From assembly GCA_963823245.1 (NCBI GenBank), contig CAWGKQ010000007.1, positions 395,756-459,755 on the forward strand: a stretch of 64,000 nt of DNA, in the 5' to 3' direction. Both the position numbers and the translations under genes were made by a program. Positions within the stretch are counted from its first letter, which is position 1, and every line of letters starts with the position of its first letter. This document shows, one piece after another, positions 38,306 through 48,859 of this stretch. The notes beneath the pieces are model-generated. The model was not told where the DNA came from, did no database searches, and was given only the letters and a program-made list of their open reading frames with translations. The stretch is from JAWVFM01 sp963823245 (GTDB lineage: Bacteria > Actinomycetota > Thermoleophilia > Solirubrobacterales > 70-9).

Positions 38306-41300
38306 ATGGAGCGGGGCAGAGGGAGTGCTCGGCGACGGATCGCCTGCATGGCGGTCGGCGCGTGCGCGCTCGTGGTCGCGATCGCCGGCGTAGCGAGCGC
38401 CGCCGCGCGCGACTTCGAGCACCCCGCGAACCACACGCCGGCCGACGCCCAGCAGCAGCTCGGCCTGCCGCTGACCGATCCGCAGCGGGCCGACACGCCG
38501 AACGACCCGGGTTACGACATCGCCGAGCCCGACGACCCGGACTCGAAGCTGAACGGCGGCCCGTTCGACGCCTCCACGAACATCTACGACGAGGACTTCG
38601 GCTTCTTCGGCTTCCCGTCGGTGCGCACGCGCGCGACCGCCATCTACACGGCCGGCCCGAACCTCGCCACGTGCACGGCCAAGGCCATCGTGCCCTGCCC
38701 CCAGATCTCGGGCTTCAACGCGTCGGGCGCGTGGAAGCTCGAGCGCGGGCCGGCCCGACGTGGTGGTCGCGGTGCTCGACACAGGGATCAAGTGGGACCG
38801 AGACGGCCTGCGCACGCAGATGCACCTCAACAAGGGAGAGCTGCCGATCCCCAAGCGCGGCCGACGGCTCCAACTGCGGCGTCGTATGACTGCAACGGGG
38901 ATGGCGCGTTCAACGTCACCGACTACGCCGACGATCCCCGTGTGAGCCTCAATGGCGGGTCGCACGGGGTGGCGGGGCAGATCGACGCCGAGGACCTGAT
39001 CGCCGCCTTCTCCGACGCGCAACCGACGCCGACTCGCAACGGCTTCGTCGACGACATCGCGGGCTGGGACTTCTTCGACAACGACAACGACCCGTACGAC
39101 GCCTCGAGCTACTTCGCCGCCGCCAACCACGGCTCGGGCCGCGATGAGGGAGGTCGCCGAGCGCGGGAACGACGGCGAGGGCTCGATCGGCGTCTGCCCG
39201 CACTGTCAGCTCTTGCCGATCCGCACCTGGGACACCTTCGTCTCCGACGGCAACGACTTCGGGATGGGAATGCTCTACGCCACCGACAACGGCGCGTCGG
39301 TGATCGAGGGCGCGAACGGCTCCACCTACCACTCGGCGTTCGCCGAGCAGGCGTCGCAGTACGCGTACGACCACGGGGTCGTGCAGACCTACTCGGGCGA
39401 CGACCTCAACACCGGCAACCACAACTACGCCGCCAACTACGGCCACGCGATGCTGATCCAGGGGACCGTTCCCGACACCGATGGGCCTCGGCAAGGACGC
39501 CGGCAACGAGGCCGCGCAGGCCCTGGCGGGGATCTGCCGGCCCTGCCGGCGCAGTCGGGTGCCCGGGCACCTCGATTCCGGCGCTCACCTACTTCCGCGG
39601 CGCCAACACCACCCAGTACGGCGGCAAGAGCTCGATCTCGATGGAGGGCTCGACCGGGTCGGAGAACACCGGCAAGGCCGCTGGCGCAGCGGGGCTGGTG
39701 GTGAGCGCCGCGCGCGACGCGAGCCCGGCGGTCGACGCTTGCGCCCAGACGAGACGCGGGAGATCCTGGAGCAGACGGCCGAGCGCGTGCTGGCGCCGAA
39801 CACCGATCGGCGCTGGGCATCCCCGACCCCGGCGCCGACCCGACGAAGCCCTCGATCGACCAGTGGACGACGCACTTCGGCTGGGGCCGGGCGAATGTGG
39901 GCGCTGCGGTCGCGCGTCGCGCAGAGCGGGAAGATCCCGCCGGAGGTGGCAATCGACTCGCCGGACTGGTACGCGCCGGTGACCGGCGACTCGACTCGAG
40001 ATCACGGGCCTCGCGCGGTCACGGTTCGCCGCCGGCGGTAGCTTCAACTGGAGGCTCGAGTGGGGTGTGGGCGAGGCGCCCACGAGCTGGACCACGGTCA
40101 ACGAGCGGCACCTCGCACCGGCACGGTCACCGATTTCGGCTCGATCGACATGGAGCAAGGTGCGAAGCGCGCTCGCGAGCTCGACGCCGCCGGTCGACCT
40201 CGCCGGCCCGACCTTCTCGCCCGACGAGCCCGAACCCCTTCAAGAAGGAGTTCACGGTGCGGGTGGTGGCGAACGGCGCCGGGCATCGCGACGCCGGGCG
40301 TCGACCGCCGCGTGCTCACCTCGGCCCAGGATTCGAGCCTTCGCTCCGGCTTTCCGAAGCGCATGGGGACGGGCGGCGAGGCGCCGATCCGCTACGCCGA
40401 TCTTGACGGCGACAACGTCGCAGGAGCTGATCGTCCCCACCGAGGACGGCACCATCCACGCCTACGAGCCCGACGGGTCGGAGCTCGCGGGCTGGCCGGT
40501 CCACACGCAGGACCCAGCTCGGCCGCGGGCCACGACTCGGCGCCCGGGTTCCACGCGCTGGAGACCGGCGGCTCGCCCGCCGCGCGAGCCGCTTCGCGGC
40601 CCGGTGGTCGCCGACCTGAACGGCGACGGGGTGCCCGAGGTGATCGACTCGGCCGGGATCCACGTCTACGCGTTCGAGCCGGACGGCATCCGCGCGTGCC
40701 GGGCTTCCCGGTCACCGAGGAACCTCTCCTTCTGCGGCCCGGCGCAACGAGAGCCAGCCGCTCGTGCCATCCCAAGTGCGGCTTTCTCTCGAGCCCGACG
40801 GTCGGCCACCTCGAGGGCCTCGACCAGCCCCTCGACATCGTCATCCCCGCGCTCGACGGCCACCTCTACGCCTTCGACGACGAAGGGCAACCCGCTGCCG
40901 GGCTTCCCGGTCGCAGCTCGTCGACCCGGCGAAGCCGCGCCGACAAGCGGATGATCGCCGAGTCGATCAACGAGCCCGCGATCGGCGACCTGAACGGCGA
41001 CGGCAAGGACGACGTGGTGGTCGCCACCAACGAGGCCTACGGCGCCGTCCAGGACCCGCAGCAGGCGCTCTCGGCGCTGCTCGCCGGCGCGGCCGGCCGG
41101 CGGTCCTCGCGCCTCTACGCCGTCGACTCCGACGGCACGAGCCACCGGCGGCCCGTTCCTGCCCGGCTGGCCGGTCGAAGCTCGACGGCGCGATCCAGAC
41201 GACGCTGCCGCTGATCGGCCCCGGCCAGGACCCCGGCGATCGCGAACATCGGCGGGCAAGCCGACGGTCGTCGCCTCGACTACCGGCTCGGCGACGATCG

Positions 41301-42594
41301 AGGAGCTACGACACCGCCGGCAAGATCGTCCGCACGATCAACCAGGCCGTCTACGGCGCCGGCTCCGACGCCACCGACCGCACGCGGCACGCATCAACCT
41401 CTTCGAGTCGGCCTCGCTCGGGAAGCTCCTGCCTGGCGCGCCGCTCGACATCGTCAAGTACGGCCTCAGCCTCGCCGACGTCGCGAACCTGCTGCTGGTC
41501 GGGCAGAACGTCCCCTACAACCACCTGATCGGCGCCTACGACTCCTCCACCGGCGTTCCGCTGCCGGCGTTCCCGCGCATCACCGACGACTTCCAGTTCC
41601 TCTCGTCCTCCGACGATCGCGAAGGTCGACTCCGGCTCATGCCGAGCAACCAGGTGGTGGCCGGCACCGGCCTCGGGCCTGCTGCACGCCTACGACGGCG
41701 CCACGGGCCTCGACGTCCCCGGCTTCCCCAAGGTCACGGGCGGCTGGCTCTTCGCCCCGGCGGCATTCTCCGACGACGGCCGCATGGCCGACATCACGCG
41801 CGAGGGCTACCTCTTCCAGTGGAACCTGCCGAAGCTGCCGAAGTGCCAGACGCGAGTGGCCGTCGCTTCCGCCACGACACGCGCCAGTCGGGCAACTACG
41901 ACACCGACGGCACCGCCGCCCTCGACGCCCACCGACCTCAAGGTGCACTCGGGCGAGTTCATCTTCAGCTCGCCGGGCGACGACTACGGCTGCGGCACGC
42001 CAGCGAAGTACGAGATCGCCACCTCGGCGAAGCCGATCACGCCGCAGAACTTCGACCAGGCCGACGCGTACGCGAAGACGCCGGCGCCGGTGCCCGGCGG
42101 CAACCAGGTCGTCTTCAACCCGACCTCGCACAGGCGCTACATCGCCTACCGGGCGGTCGACGACGCCGGCAACGTGGGCTACTCGGCCGAGATCGACACC
42201 GGCTCGGGGCCGCCGCCGGGCCCGGGCGGTAGGCCGGACACGAAGATCAAGAAGCTGGAGGCGAGCTCGCGCAAGCACCAGGTGAAGGCGCGCTTCGTCG
42301 CCTCGGGCGGCGCCGGGCGCGCCGTACAGGTTCGAGTGCAAGCTTCTTCACCCCAAGAAGCGGGGCAACCCGAAGAAGCAGTTCCACCGCTGCTCCTCGC
42401 CCTACCTCCACAAGCACCTGAAGAGCGGCCACTACCTGCTCAAGGTCCGAGCGATCGACTCAGCCGGCGCCAAGGATGCGTCGCCGGCCAAGGCGCAGTT
42501 CCGCATCAAGCGCCAGCACCGCCACCGCCACCACCGAACAAGACTCAGCTACCTCTCAGGTGGTCTTTACGCGATCGTTCAGGGGGGCCGATGA
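38306..42594 (+). CDS. Large secreted subtilase (S8) with FG-GAP/VCBS-like repeats, heavily frameshifted
   Basis: Joined frames give about 1,420 residues. Signal peptide: CMAVGACALVVAIAGVASAA. The S8 triad is recognisable: Asp in VVVAVLDTGIKWD, His in AAANHGSGR, Ser in GSTGSENTGKAAGAAGLV (the serine aligned with GTSMATPHVAGAA). Several FG-GAP-like Asp-rich loops follow (VADLNGDGVPEVIDSAG, IGDLNGDGKDDVVVATNEAY), probably a beta-propeller. The C-terminal part is beta-rich with a basic end (RGNPKKQFHRCSSPYLHKHL, KVRAIDSAGAKDASPAKAQ). At least a dozen one-base changes interrupt it, mostly apparent insertions. A secreted peptidase of this size would act on external protein. Confidence 0.7.
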
Positions 42595-42604
42595 ACCTGA
42601 TCGC

Positions 42605-43202
42605 ATGCCCCTTCCTATCGACCCGCAGTTCGGCTATGCGGCGCTCTTCGGCGTCGTCTTCGCCGAGTCGGCGGGTCTCCCGGTGCCCGGCGAGACCGCC
42701 CTCCTAGCGGCGGGCGTGCTCGCCGGCACCGGGCAGCTTGCTCTCGGGGCGGTGATCGCCATTGCCGCCGCCGCAGCGATCCTCGGCGACAACCTGGGCT
42801 ACGCGGTCGGCCTGCGCGGCGGCCGCCGGCTTCTCCTGCGGCCCGGACCGCTCGCCGGCTGGCGCCACCGCTCGCTGCATCGCGCCGAGGCCTTCTTCGC
42901 CCGCTACGGCGAGCCGGCGGTGTTCGTCGCCCGCTGGGTCCCGGTGGCCCGATACCTGACGCCGCTGACCGCCGGCGCGGCCGAGATGCCGTGGCGCAAG
43001 TTCACGCTCTTCAACGCCGCCGGTGCGATCGCCTGGTGCGCGAGCCTCACCGCCCTCGCCGCCTTTGCCGGCCCCGCCGGCGCGGCCACCCTGTCGGCGA
43101 TCGGACTCGTCATGGCCGGCGGCGGCGCGCTCGTCGCGGCGCTTCGCACCCTCGCCGCTCGCCGCCGGGCGCCGAGCCCGACACCGCGCTGGCCCGGGCT
43201 AA
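42605..43202 (+). CDS. DedA family membrane protein
   Basis: About 195 residues. It has EFAESAGLPVPGE-like family residues (FAESAGLPVPGETALLAAGV) and the second DedA signature ARWVPVARYLTPLTAGAAEM, with the Arg and Pro residues of the re-entrant helices. Membrane segments continue to about 43150 (SAIGLVMAGGGALVAALRTL). The reading frame stays open well past the expected end, so the true C-terminus is uncertain; a TAA in another frame at 43200 gives a normal length. The family probably moves lipid carriers such as undecaprenyl phosphate or phospholipids across the membrane. Confidence 0.78.
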
Positions 43203-43220
43203 GTCCGCCGCCGCCCCGCG

Positions 43221-43265
43221 CGAACGTCCCGCGCCACCCTTCTCGCCCCCCGCGAGGGACGTTCG
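43221..43265. repeat. Inverted repeat, copy 1 of CGAACGTCCC...GGGACGTTCG
   Basis: Perfect 10-base arms CGAACGTCCC (43221-43230) and GGGACGTTCG (43256-43265) enclose 25 bases. It lies just after the DedA gene. Identical arms with a 26-base spacer occur at 56407-56452. Confidence 0.75.
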
Positions 43266-43310
43266 GCGAGAATTGGGGCGCCGTGACGCGCCAGCTCGAT
43301 CGTCAAGCCC

Positions 43311-43424
43311 GTGCCGACGTGCCGTCATTGCGGGACGCCGGGCGTTCGGTTCCTCCAGCGCTGCCCGCGCTGCGGCCGCCGCCACCTCATCCCCTCGGCG
43401 AACGTGCCGGGCGCGAAGCACTGA
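43311..43424 (+). CDS. 37-residue zinc-ribbon protein
   Basis: A very short gene, VPTCRHCGTPGVRFLQRCPR then CGRRHLIPSANVPGAKH. Two pairs, CRHCG and CPRCG, spaced 13 residues apart, form a complete treble-clef-like zinc ribbon. The TGA precedes the VOC-family gene on the opposite strand by 8 bases. The GTG at 43311 is the only start giving the full ribbon. There is an intact reading frame despite damaged neighbours. Possibly a small RNA- or protein-binding factor. Confidence 0.55.
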   Translation: MPTCRHCGTPGVRFLQRCPRCGRRHLIPSANVPGAKH

Positions 43425-43432
43425 GCCCAGGC

Positions 43433-43768
43433 TCAGCGCTGCGCGAGCGCGAACGGGCTGCCCTCCGAGTCGCGGCAGATCGCCCACCGCTCCCCCGGGT
43501 GGACGAGCGTGCCGCCGAGCTCGACGACCCGCTCCTGCGCCACCGCGATGTCGTCGACCTCGAAGTAGGGGAGCGAGAAGGAGTCGCCCGGGCCCTGGCC
43601 GCGCGCGTGGACGCCCACCGCGGGCTCGCCCGAGCGCGTCTGCCAGCCCTCGCCCTCCTCGTCGCTCCGCTCGGCGAGCTCGACGCCCAGCAGGCCGCCC
43701 CAGAAGGCGAGGGCGCGGTTGGCGTCGTCGGCTGGGAACTCGATCAGTGAGGGGCGGGCAGATGGCAC
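43433..43768 (-). CDS. VOC family (glyoxalase/bleomycin-resistance-like) protein
   Basis: A complete 111-residue single-module VOC protein, active as a dimer. It starts MPSARPSLIEFPADDANRAL, then the beta-alpha-beta element AFWGGLLGVELAER. The second half is FEVDDIAVAQERVVELGGTL and HPGERWAICRDSEGSPFALA, with the Glu/Asp-Gly-Ser-Pro-Phe end that is common in this group. Metal-binding His and Glu are only partly visible, so enzymatic activity is uncertain. Divergent from the membrane gene at 43812. Confidence 0.82.
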   Translation of the reverse strand: MPSARPSLIEFPADDANRALAFWGGLLGVELAERSDEEGEGWQTRSGEPAVGVHARGQGPGDSFSLPYFEVDDIAVAQERVVELGGTLVHPGERWAICRDSEGSPFALAQR

Positions 43769-43811
43769 GCAATGACCATATTCGAGCGGTGTGAGCCGCT
43801 AGCCTCGGCGC

Positions 43812-45293
43812 GTGGCTGAGGAGCCGAGCGAGCAGCCCACGCAGGACGTGACGATGGGCCCGGTGACGGTGGCGCCGCGCAAGGGGCGGCGGCGGCTCGT
43901 CAAGGTGCTGCTGGTCCTCGCCGGGATCCTCGCGTTCCTCAGCATCTTCTCGGTCTGGGTCGAGCGCCAGGCGCTCGACACCAACGAATGGGTCTCGACC
44001 TCGAGCCAGTTCCTCGAGGACGACACGATCCGCACCGCGGTCGGCGACTACCTGGTCGACCAGCTCTACGAGAACGTCAACGTCAAGAAGCAGATCGGCA
44101 GCATCCTGCCGGGCGACGTCAAGAAGTTCTCCGGGCCGGCGGCAGCCGGCCTGCGGCAGGTGGCGGGCAGCGCGGCCGACAAGATCCTTCAGACCTCGAC
44201 CGCCCAGAGCCTGTGGGAGACGGCCAACCGCGACGCCCACGAGCAGTTACTCGCGGTGCTGAACGGTGGCGGCGAGACCGTCACCACGCAGAACGGCGAG
44301 GTGACGCTCAACCTCGGCTCGCTCGTCAACAACCTGCTCTCGCAGGTGAGCTTCGGGCCGAGCATCTCGCTGCCGCCCGACGCTGGGCAGATCACGATCC
44401 TGCACTCGGACCAGCTCGGGACGGCGCAGGACATCGCGGTCGCGGTCAGGGGCCTCGCGATCGTCTTCATCCTCCTGACGCTCGGCACCCTCAGCCTGGC
44501 CATCTACCTCTCGAAGGGCGAGCGCTGGATCACCGTCCTCTACGGCGGCGTCGCGCTGGTGGCGGCGGGCTTCGCCGTGATCGTCGCGCGGCACGTCGCC
44601 GGCGGGATCGTGGTCAACCAGCTCGTCAAGGACCCGAGCGTGAAACCGGCGGCCAACAACGCGTGGGACATCGCGACGACGCTCATGACCTCGATCGCGA
44701 CGAGCGTGATCATCGCCGGCTTCCTCTTCATCGTCGCCGGCTGGCTCGCCTCGCCGACGAAGATCGCCTGGCGCGTGCGCAAGGCGGCCGCGCCTGTGCT
44801 CCAGCAGCAGACAGGCTGGGTCTACGGCGCCCTCGGCGTGGTCCTCGGGATCTACTTCCTCACGGCCGCCACCCAGGGCCTCCGCCAGTTCCTCACCACC
44901 CTCGCGATCGGCGCCATGGCCGCCTACGGCATCGCCGGGATGAAGCGACAGACCGCGCGCGAGTTCCCGGGCGCCAAGGACTCCGACGTGTTCATCCGCG
45001 CGAGGGACCGGATGGTCGAGGGCGCGAAGTCGCTCGGCGAGAGCGCGAAGTCGGCCGGCGAGACTGCCCGCAAGAAGGCGCTCACCGAGCGCGAGCCGCG
45101 CGACGGCGCCGCGGCCGATGGCCGCCCGGCCGAGGCCCCGACCGCGGCGATGGCCACCGCCGCGCCGGCGCGCATGCCGCAGGACGCGAAGATCGAGCAG
45201 CTCGAGCGCCTCGCCGCCCTGCACGAGAAGGGGATCCTCACCGACGAGGAGATGGCCGCCGAGAAGGCGAAGGTCCTGGCGGCTGAGGGCTGA
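43812..45293 (+). CDS. Four-helix membrane protein with C-terminal SHOCT domain
   Basis: A complete 493-residue protein. There is a first helix (VKVLLVLAGILAFLSIFSVW), a large extracytoplasmic loop of about 170 residues rich in Asn and Gln, then three to four helices (IVFILLTLGTLSLAIYLS, GVALVAAGFAVIVARHV, IATSVIIAGFLFIVAGWL, GALGVVLGIYFLTA). The cytoplasmic tail is Ala/Lys-rich and ends in a SHOCT motif (KIEQLERLAALHEKGILTDE, EEMAAEKAKVLA). SHOCT modules often mark small oligomerising or regulatory tails. The rest matches no enzyme family I can name. The next gene begins 2 bases later. Confidence 0.75.
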   Translation: MAEEPSEQPTQDVTMGPVTVAPRKGRRRLVKVLLVLAGILAFLSIFSVWVERQALDTNEWVSTSSQFLEDDTIRTAVGDYLVDQLYENVNVKKQIGSILPGDVKKFSGPAAAGLRQVAGSAADKILQTSTAQSLWETANRDAHEQLLAVLNGGGETVTTQNGEVTLNLGSLVNNLLSQVSFGPSISLPPDAGQITILHSDQLGTAQDIAVAVRGLAIVFILLTLGTLSLAIYLSKGERWITVLYGGVALVAAGFAVIVARHVAGGIVVNQLVKDPSVKPAANNAWDIATTLMTSIATSVIIAGFLFIVAGWLASPTKIAWRVRKAAAPVLQQQTGWVYGALGVVLGIYFLTAATQGLRQFLTTLAIGAMAAYGIAGMKRQTAREFPGAKDSDVFIRARDRMVEGAKSLGESAKSAGETARKKALTEREPRDGAAADGRPAEAPTAAMATAAPARMPQDAKIEQLERLAALHEKGILTDEEMAAEKAKVLAAEG

Positions 45294-45295
45294 TC

Positions 45296-45856
45296 ATGGC
45301 CCAGCTCGTCTACTCGGCGATCTGCTCGCTCGACGGCTACACCGAGGACGCGTCGGGCAAGTTCGACTGGGCGGCACCGGACGAGGAGGTCCACGCCTTC
45401 GTCAACGACCTCGAGCGCGGCATCGGCACCCACCTCTACGGCGCCGGATGTACGAGACGATGGTCGCCTGGGAGTCCGACGACCTCCTCGCCGGCGAGCC
45501 GGCGGTCATGCACGACTACGCGGCGATCTGGCGCGCCGCCGAGAAGGTCGTCTACTCGCGAACGCTCACCGAGCCCTCGAGCGAGCGGACGCGCATCGAG
45601 CGGAACTTCGCCCCCGACGCCGTCGCGCGCATGAAGGCGGAGGCCGAGGCCGACCTGAGTGATCGGCGGCCCCGAGCTCGCGGCCGCGGCGCTCCGGGCC
45701 GGGCTGGTCGACGAGATCGGGCTGCTGGTGGCGCCGGTCGTGGTCGGCGCCGGCAAGCGGGCCCTGCCCGAGGGCCGGCGCCTCGAGCTCGACCTCCTCG
45801 ACGAGCGCCGCTTCGCGAGCGGAGTCGTCCACCTGGGCTACGCGCTTCGCGCCTGA
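45296..45856 (+). CDS. Dihydrofolate reductase-like / RibD C-terminal domain protein (two frameshifts)
   Basis: About 186 residues. It starts MAQLVYSAICSLDGYTEDAS, with the N-terminal strand and Asp-Gly-Tyr typical of RibD_C proteins. RMYETMVAWESDD, IWRAAEKVVYSRTL and IGGPELAAAALRAGLVDEIG (NADP-binding Gly pair) follow. The last segment is LLVAPVVVGAGKRALPEG. The frame changes near 45447 and 45655. Such proteins are NADPH-dependent reductases of unknown substrate and are not the classical dihydrofolate reductase. It starts 2 bases after the SHOCT gene. Confidence 0.8.
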
Positions 45857-45868
45857 GGGGACGTATCG

Positions 45869-47060
45869 TGCCGGGCGTGATGGGCCGCCCGGCGCTGCTT
45901 ACGGGGGCGGTGGCAGCCGCCTGGCTTGGGATCTCGGCGGCATCACCCGCGAGTGCCGAGGCCTTCACGCACGCCCAGACGAAGGCCTTCCGCCAGACGG
46001 TGCTGAAGGAGAAGCACCGCGACCGCTACCCGGGGATGATCGTCGGCGTCTGGAAGCACGGCCACGGGCACTTCATCTTCACGCCCGGCCACGCGCGCAC
46101 GGGCGCCAAGCGCCGCCCGATGACCCCGCACACGCCGACCCGCATCGGCAGCAACACCAAGACCTTCACCGCGACGGTCATCCTCCGCCTGGTCCAGGCG
46201 CACAAGCTCCACCTCGGCGACACCGTGAGCGAGTTCATCGGCGGGATTCCGAACGGCCGCCAGATCACGATCCGCGAGCTCCTCAACCATACGAGCGGGC
46301 TGCCCGACTTCCCGCCGCAGTAGCCGTCGGAGCTTCGCCCACCCGCAGCGCGAGCGGGGCCCGCTGCGGGTGGCGAGGCGCTCGATCAAGCTCGGCCCGG
46401 TGGTCAAGCCGCCGGCGCCGTTTCTCTACTCGAACGTCAACTACCTGCTGCTCGGCGTCATCGCCCGGCGCGTCGGCCGGCGAGAGCCTCCACGCGAGCT
46501 ACGCGACGCTCTTCCACCGCATCGGCCTCGGCCACACGGAGTTCCGAGAGCGGCCGGGCTGCCACGGGGAATGGCGCACGGCTACATGAAGCAGGACGGC
46601 CGCGTGCAGGACACCGCGCGCCGCAATTTCTCACGCTGGTGGACGGCCGGGGCGATGATCTCGACCGTCGGCGACCTCGCGAAGTGGGTGCACGCGATCG
46701 CGACCGGCCATCGGCTTCTGAACCCGCGCCTCCAGCGCGCCCGGCTCCACATGCAGGCCAGTAGCCAGTCCCTACGGGCTCGGCATCTTCGCCAGCCAGC
46801 TCTGCTGAAGGCGGGCAATGCATCGTCTTTTACGGCCACAACGGGATCGTCCCGGGCTACGACTCGATGGCGCTGTACTCGCCGGCCCGCAAGATCACGA
46901 TCGTCGTCCTCGGCAACACCTCGGTCGCCTTCGACACCTTCCTCCGCAAGCCGAAGCCGCCCGACCCGGGTCTCTTCAACGCCTTCGGCTCGCTCGCGCT
47001 GCATCGCGCTGCACCCGCGACGTCAGCCCGCGCGCGGGCTGCGCGCTCGGGCCGAGCTAG
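45869..47060 (+). CDS. Secreted serine hydrolase, beta-lactamase/penicillin-binding fold (frameshifted)
   Basis: About 395 residues with a signal peptide (RPALLTGAVAAAWLGISAAS). Catalytic motifs: SNTK in RIGSNTKTFTATVILRL (SxxK), YSN in APFLYSNVNYLLLGV, and HNG in GHNGIVPGYDSMALYSP. All three are intact, so a DD-peptidase or esterase activity is expected. The frame breaks near 46321, 46470, 46540, 46775 and 46820. The C-terminus after 46960 is uncertain. Contrast the relatives at 36432 and 62797, which lack the SxxK lysine. Confidence 0.75.
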
Positions 47061-47456
47061 CCGTGGCTACCAGAGCGTCGTTCAGGGGCTCGTAGGCGCG
47101 CATGCGCTCGTCGGCGGTGACGAGGGTGAAGTCGTGCTCGAGGGCGGTGGCGACGAGGAAGCGGTCGGCCGGGTCGCGGGAGTCGAACCCGTCCAGCGCC
47201 TCGCTCGGAGCGCGATCTCGTGTGAGAGCGGGATCGCGTGGAGGGCGGAGCGCCGGAGCGCGTCGACCACGCCCCGCGCGGGTGGGATCGAGCTGGATCT
47301 TGCCCTTGCGCGCGAGGATCATCGCCTCCCAGGTTGAGGTGGGGGAGAGATACAGACGGTCTCGGTTCTGCGGGATGGACTCCTGGGCAGCGTGCGAGAG
47401 CCGTTCGGGCTCTAAGACCTCCACAGCCAGACGTGAGTGTCGAGCAGGAGCCTCAA
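47023..47456 (-). CDS. PIN-domain toxin, VapC-like (frameshifted)
   Basis: About 130 residues read from TTG 47456, LRLLLDTHVWLW, the first PIN acidic residue. EAMILARKGKIQLDP is the next block, then PLSHEIALRARALDGFDSRD, and DPADRFLVATALEHDFTLVT with the last acidic residues. The frame changes near 47415, 47290 and 47210. The start codon overlaps the antitoxin stop (TTGA), typical of the operon. PIN toxins cut RNA; here the gene may be inactive. The last codons overlap the tail of the convergent hydrolase. Confidence 0.72.
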
Positions 47457-47690
47457 TCGCGAAGGACCTCCCACTCCTCGGGATCGACGGCGGGATCGAC
47501 GAGATCGCCGATGATCTCGCCTCGAACGCGCATGGATCCGAGCCAGTCGGGCTGTGGCAGGGTTGAGCGGCGCGAGCTGAGCGACCGGTCGGCCGCGCTT
47601 CGTGATCACGATGGGCTCTCCCGAGATGCCGACCTCGTCGAGCAACTTCAGGCACGTTTGCTTGAACTGGCCGGCTGGAATCGTCTTCAT
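47453..47690 (-). CDS. Phd/YefM-type antitoxin partner of the VapC-like toxin
   Basis: About 78 residues: MKTIPAGQFKQTCLKLLDEV, then GISGEPIVITKRGRPVAQLA, the Phd/YefM beta-turn with the diagnostic KRGRPVA. After a one-base frame change near 47555 the C-terminal part reads RGEIIGDLVDPAVDPEEWEV, the segment expected to cover the toxin active site. ATG at 47690. Its end overlaps the toxin start. It probably autorepresses the pair. Confidence 0.75.
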
Positions 47691-47796
47691 GAGTGAGATT
47701 ACCATGGACATAAGACATGGACATTTACCTGGCTGCCGTGACGGATACTCGCGGGCGGCGGCGCGCGAGTGGTGCGCCGAGCGGCGCCTGCCTCAC

Positions 47797-48830
47797 GTGA
47801 CCGTGCTCAACCTGGGCCAGGTGAACCCGCGTCCGCAGGGCCGCGCGATCGTCGGCGTGCTGATCGCCGCCGCGATCTTCACGCTCGTCGTTGTTTCGCA
47901 GAAGAGCGGTGGCGGAAGCGGGGGAGGGCGCGCGCATCACGTGGCGTTCGGGGGCGGGCGCTCGCGGCGCCGCGGGCCGCCACGACGCACTCCGAGCCCC
48001 GGCGCCAACATCGCCGGCACGACCGGCAGCACCGCCGGCACGCGCGGCGCCGCCATCGCGTGCGCCATCGACCGCCGGCCGGCGCCGGTCTCATCGCGAG
48101 CAGCTGCAGCTACCGGAAGCCCGCTCGAGCGCCTGCGGGAGCGTTCCGCCGCCCGGCAGCTGCCATCTCCGCGACGGCGGCGCGCTCCAGGACCCGAGCT
48201 GCACGCCGGGCGCCGTCGACCCACGCGTGACCCAGGCGAACATCGACTCCACGATCTGCGTCAGCGGCTACACCAGCGAGGTGCGCCCCCCTTACTCGTA
48301 TACCGCGCCGCTCGAGTCCGAGCTCCTCCGCTCGTACGGCCTCTCCGCCTCTCCGGCGAGCACCGAGCTCGACCACCTGATCTCGCTCGAACTGGGCGGC
48401 GCGCCCGCGGATCCGCGAAACCTCTTCCCCGAGCCCTACGCGGGCCGCCGCGGCGCGACGGACAAGGATGCGCTCGAGAACCGCCTCCACGCCGAGGTCT
48501 GCGCGGGCTCGATCAGCCTCGCGACCGCCCAGCACGAGATCCTCGACTGGGTGAAGTACCAGGCGCCGGCACCCGCTCCGGCCGCGGCTCCGTCGAGCGC
48601 GTCGACTTCATCGGCGGGCGGTGGAAGCGCGCTTCGTCGGGCGGCGGGTCGAACTGCGACCCCAACTACTCCGGCGCCTGCCTCGACCCGAACGCCTCCG
48701 ACTACGACTGCGCCGGCGGCGGGGGCGACGGCCCGAAGTACGTCCAGGGCCCGATTCACGTCACGGCACCGACCACTACTACCTCGACGGAAACGGCGAC
48801 GGGATCGCCTGCATAGGGCGTCCAGGCTGA
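47797..48830 (+). CDS. Secreted HNH-like nuclease with C-terminal excalibur-type domain (frameshifted)
   Basis: About 340 residues. An N-terminal membrane anchor (AIVGVLIAAAIFTLVVVS) follows a GTG start at 47797. After a Gly/Arg/Pro linker comes DHLISLELGG in STELDHLISLELGGAPADPR, then NLFPEPYAGRRGA, KDALENRLHAEVC, an HNH-like domain. The last part is excalibur-like: CDPNYSGACLDPNASDYDCA, then DHYYLDGNGDGIACIGR (calcium-binding DxDxDG). Breaks occur near 48050, 48140, 48600 and 48765. It could degrade extracellular DNA; the linkage to a cell-wall anchor is inferred. Confidence 0.68.
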
Positions 48831-48859
48831 GCGAGGGCGCGAGCGGGGAGATGGTGCGC

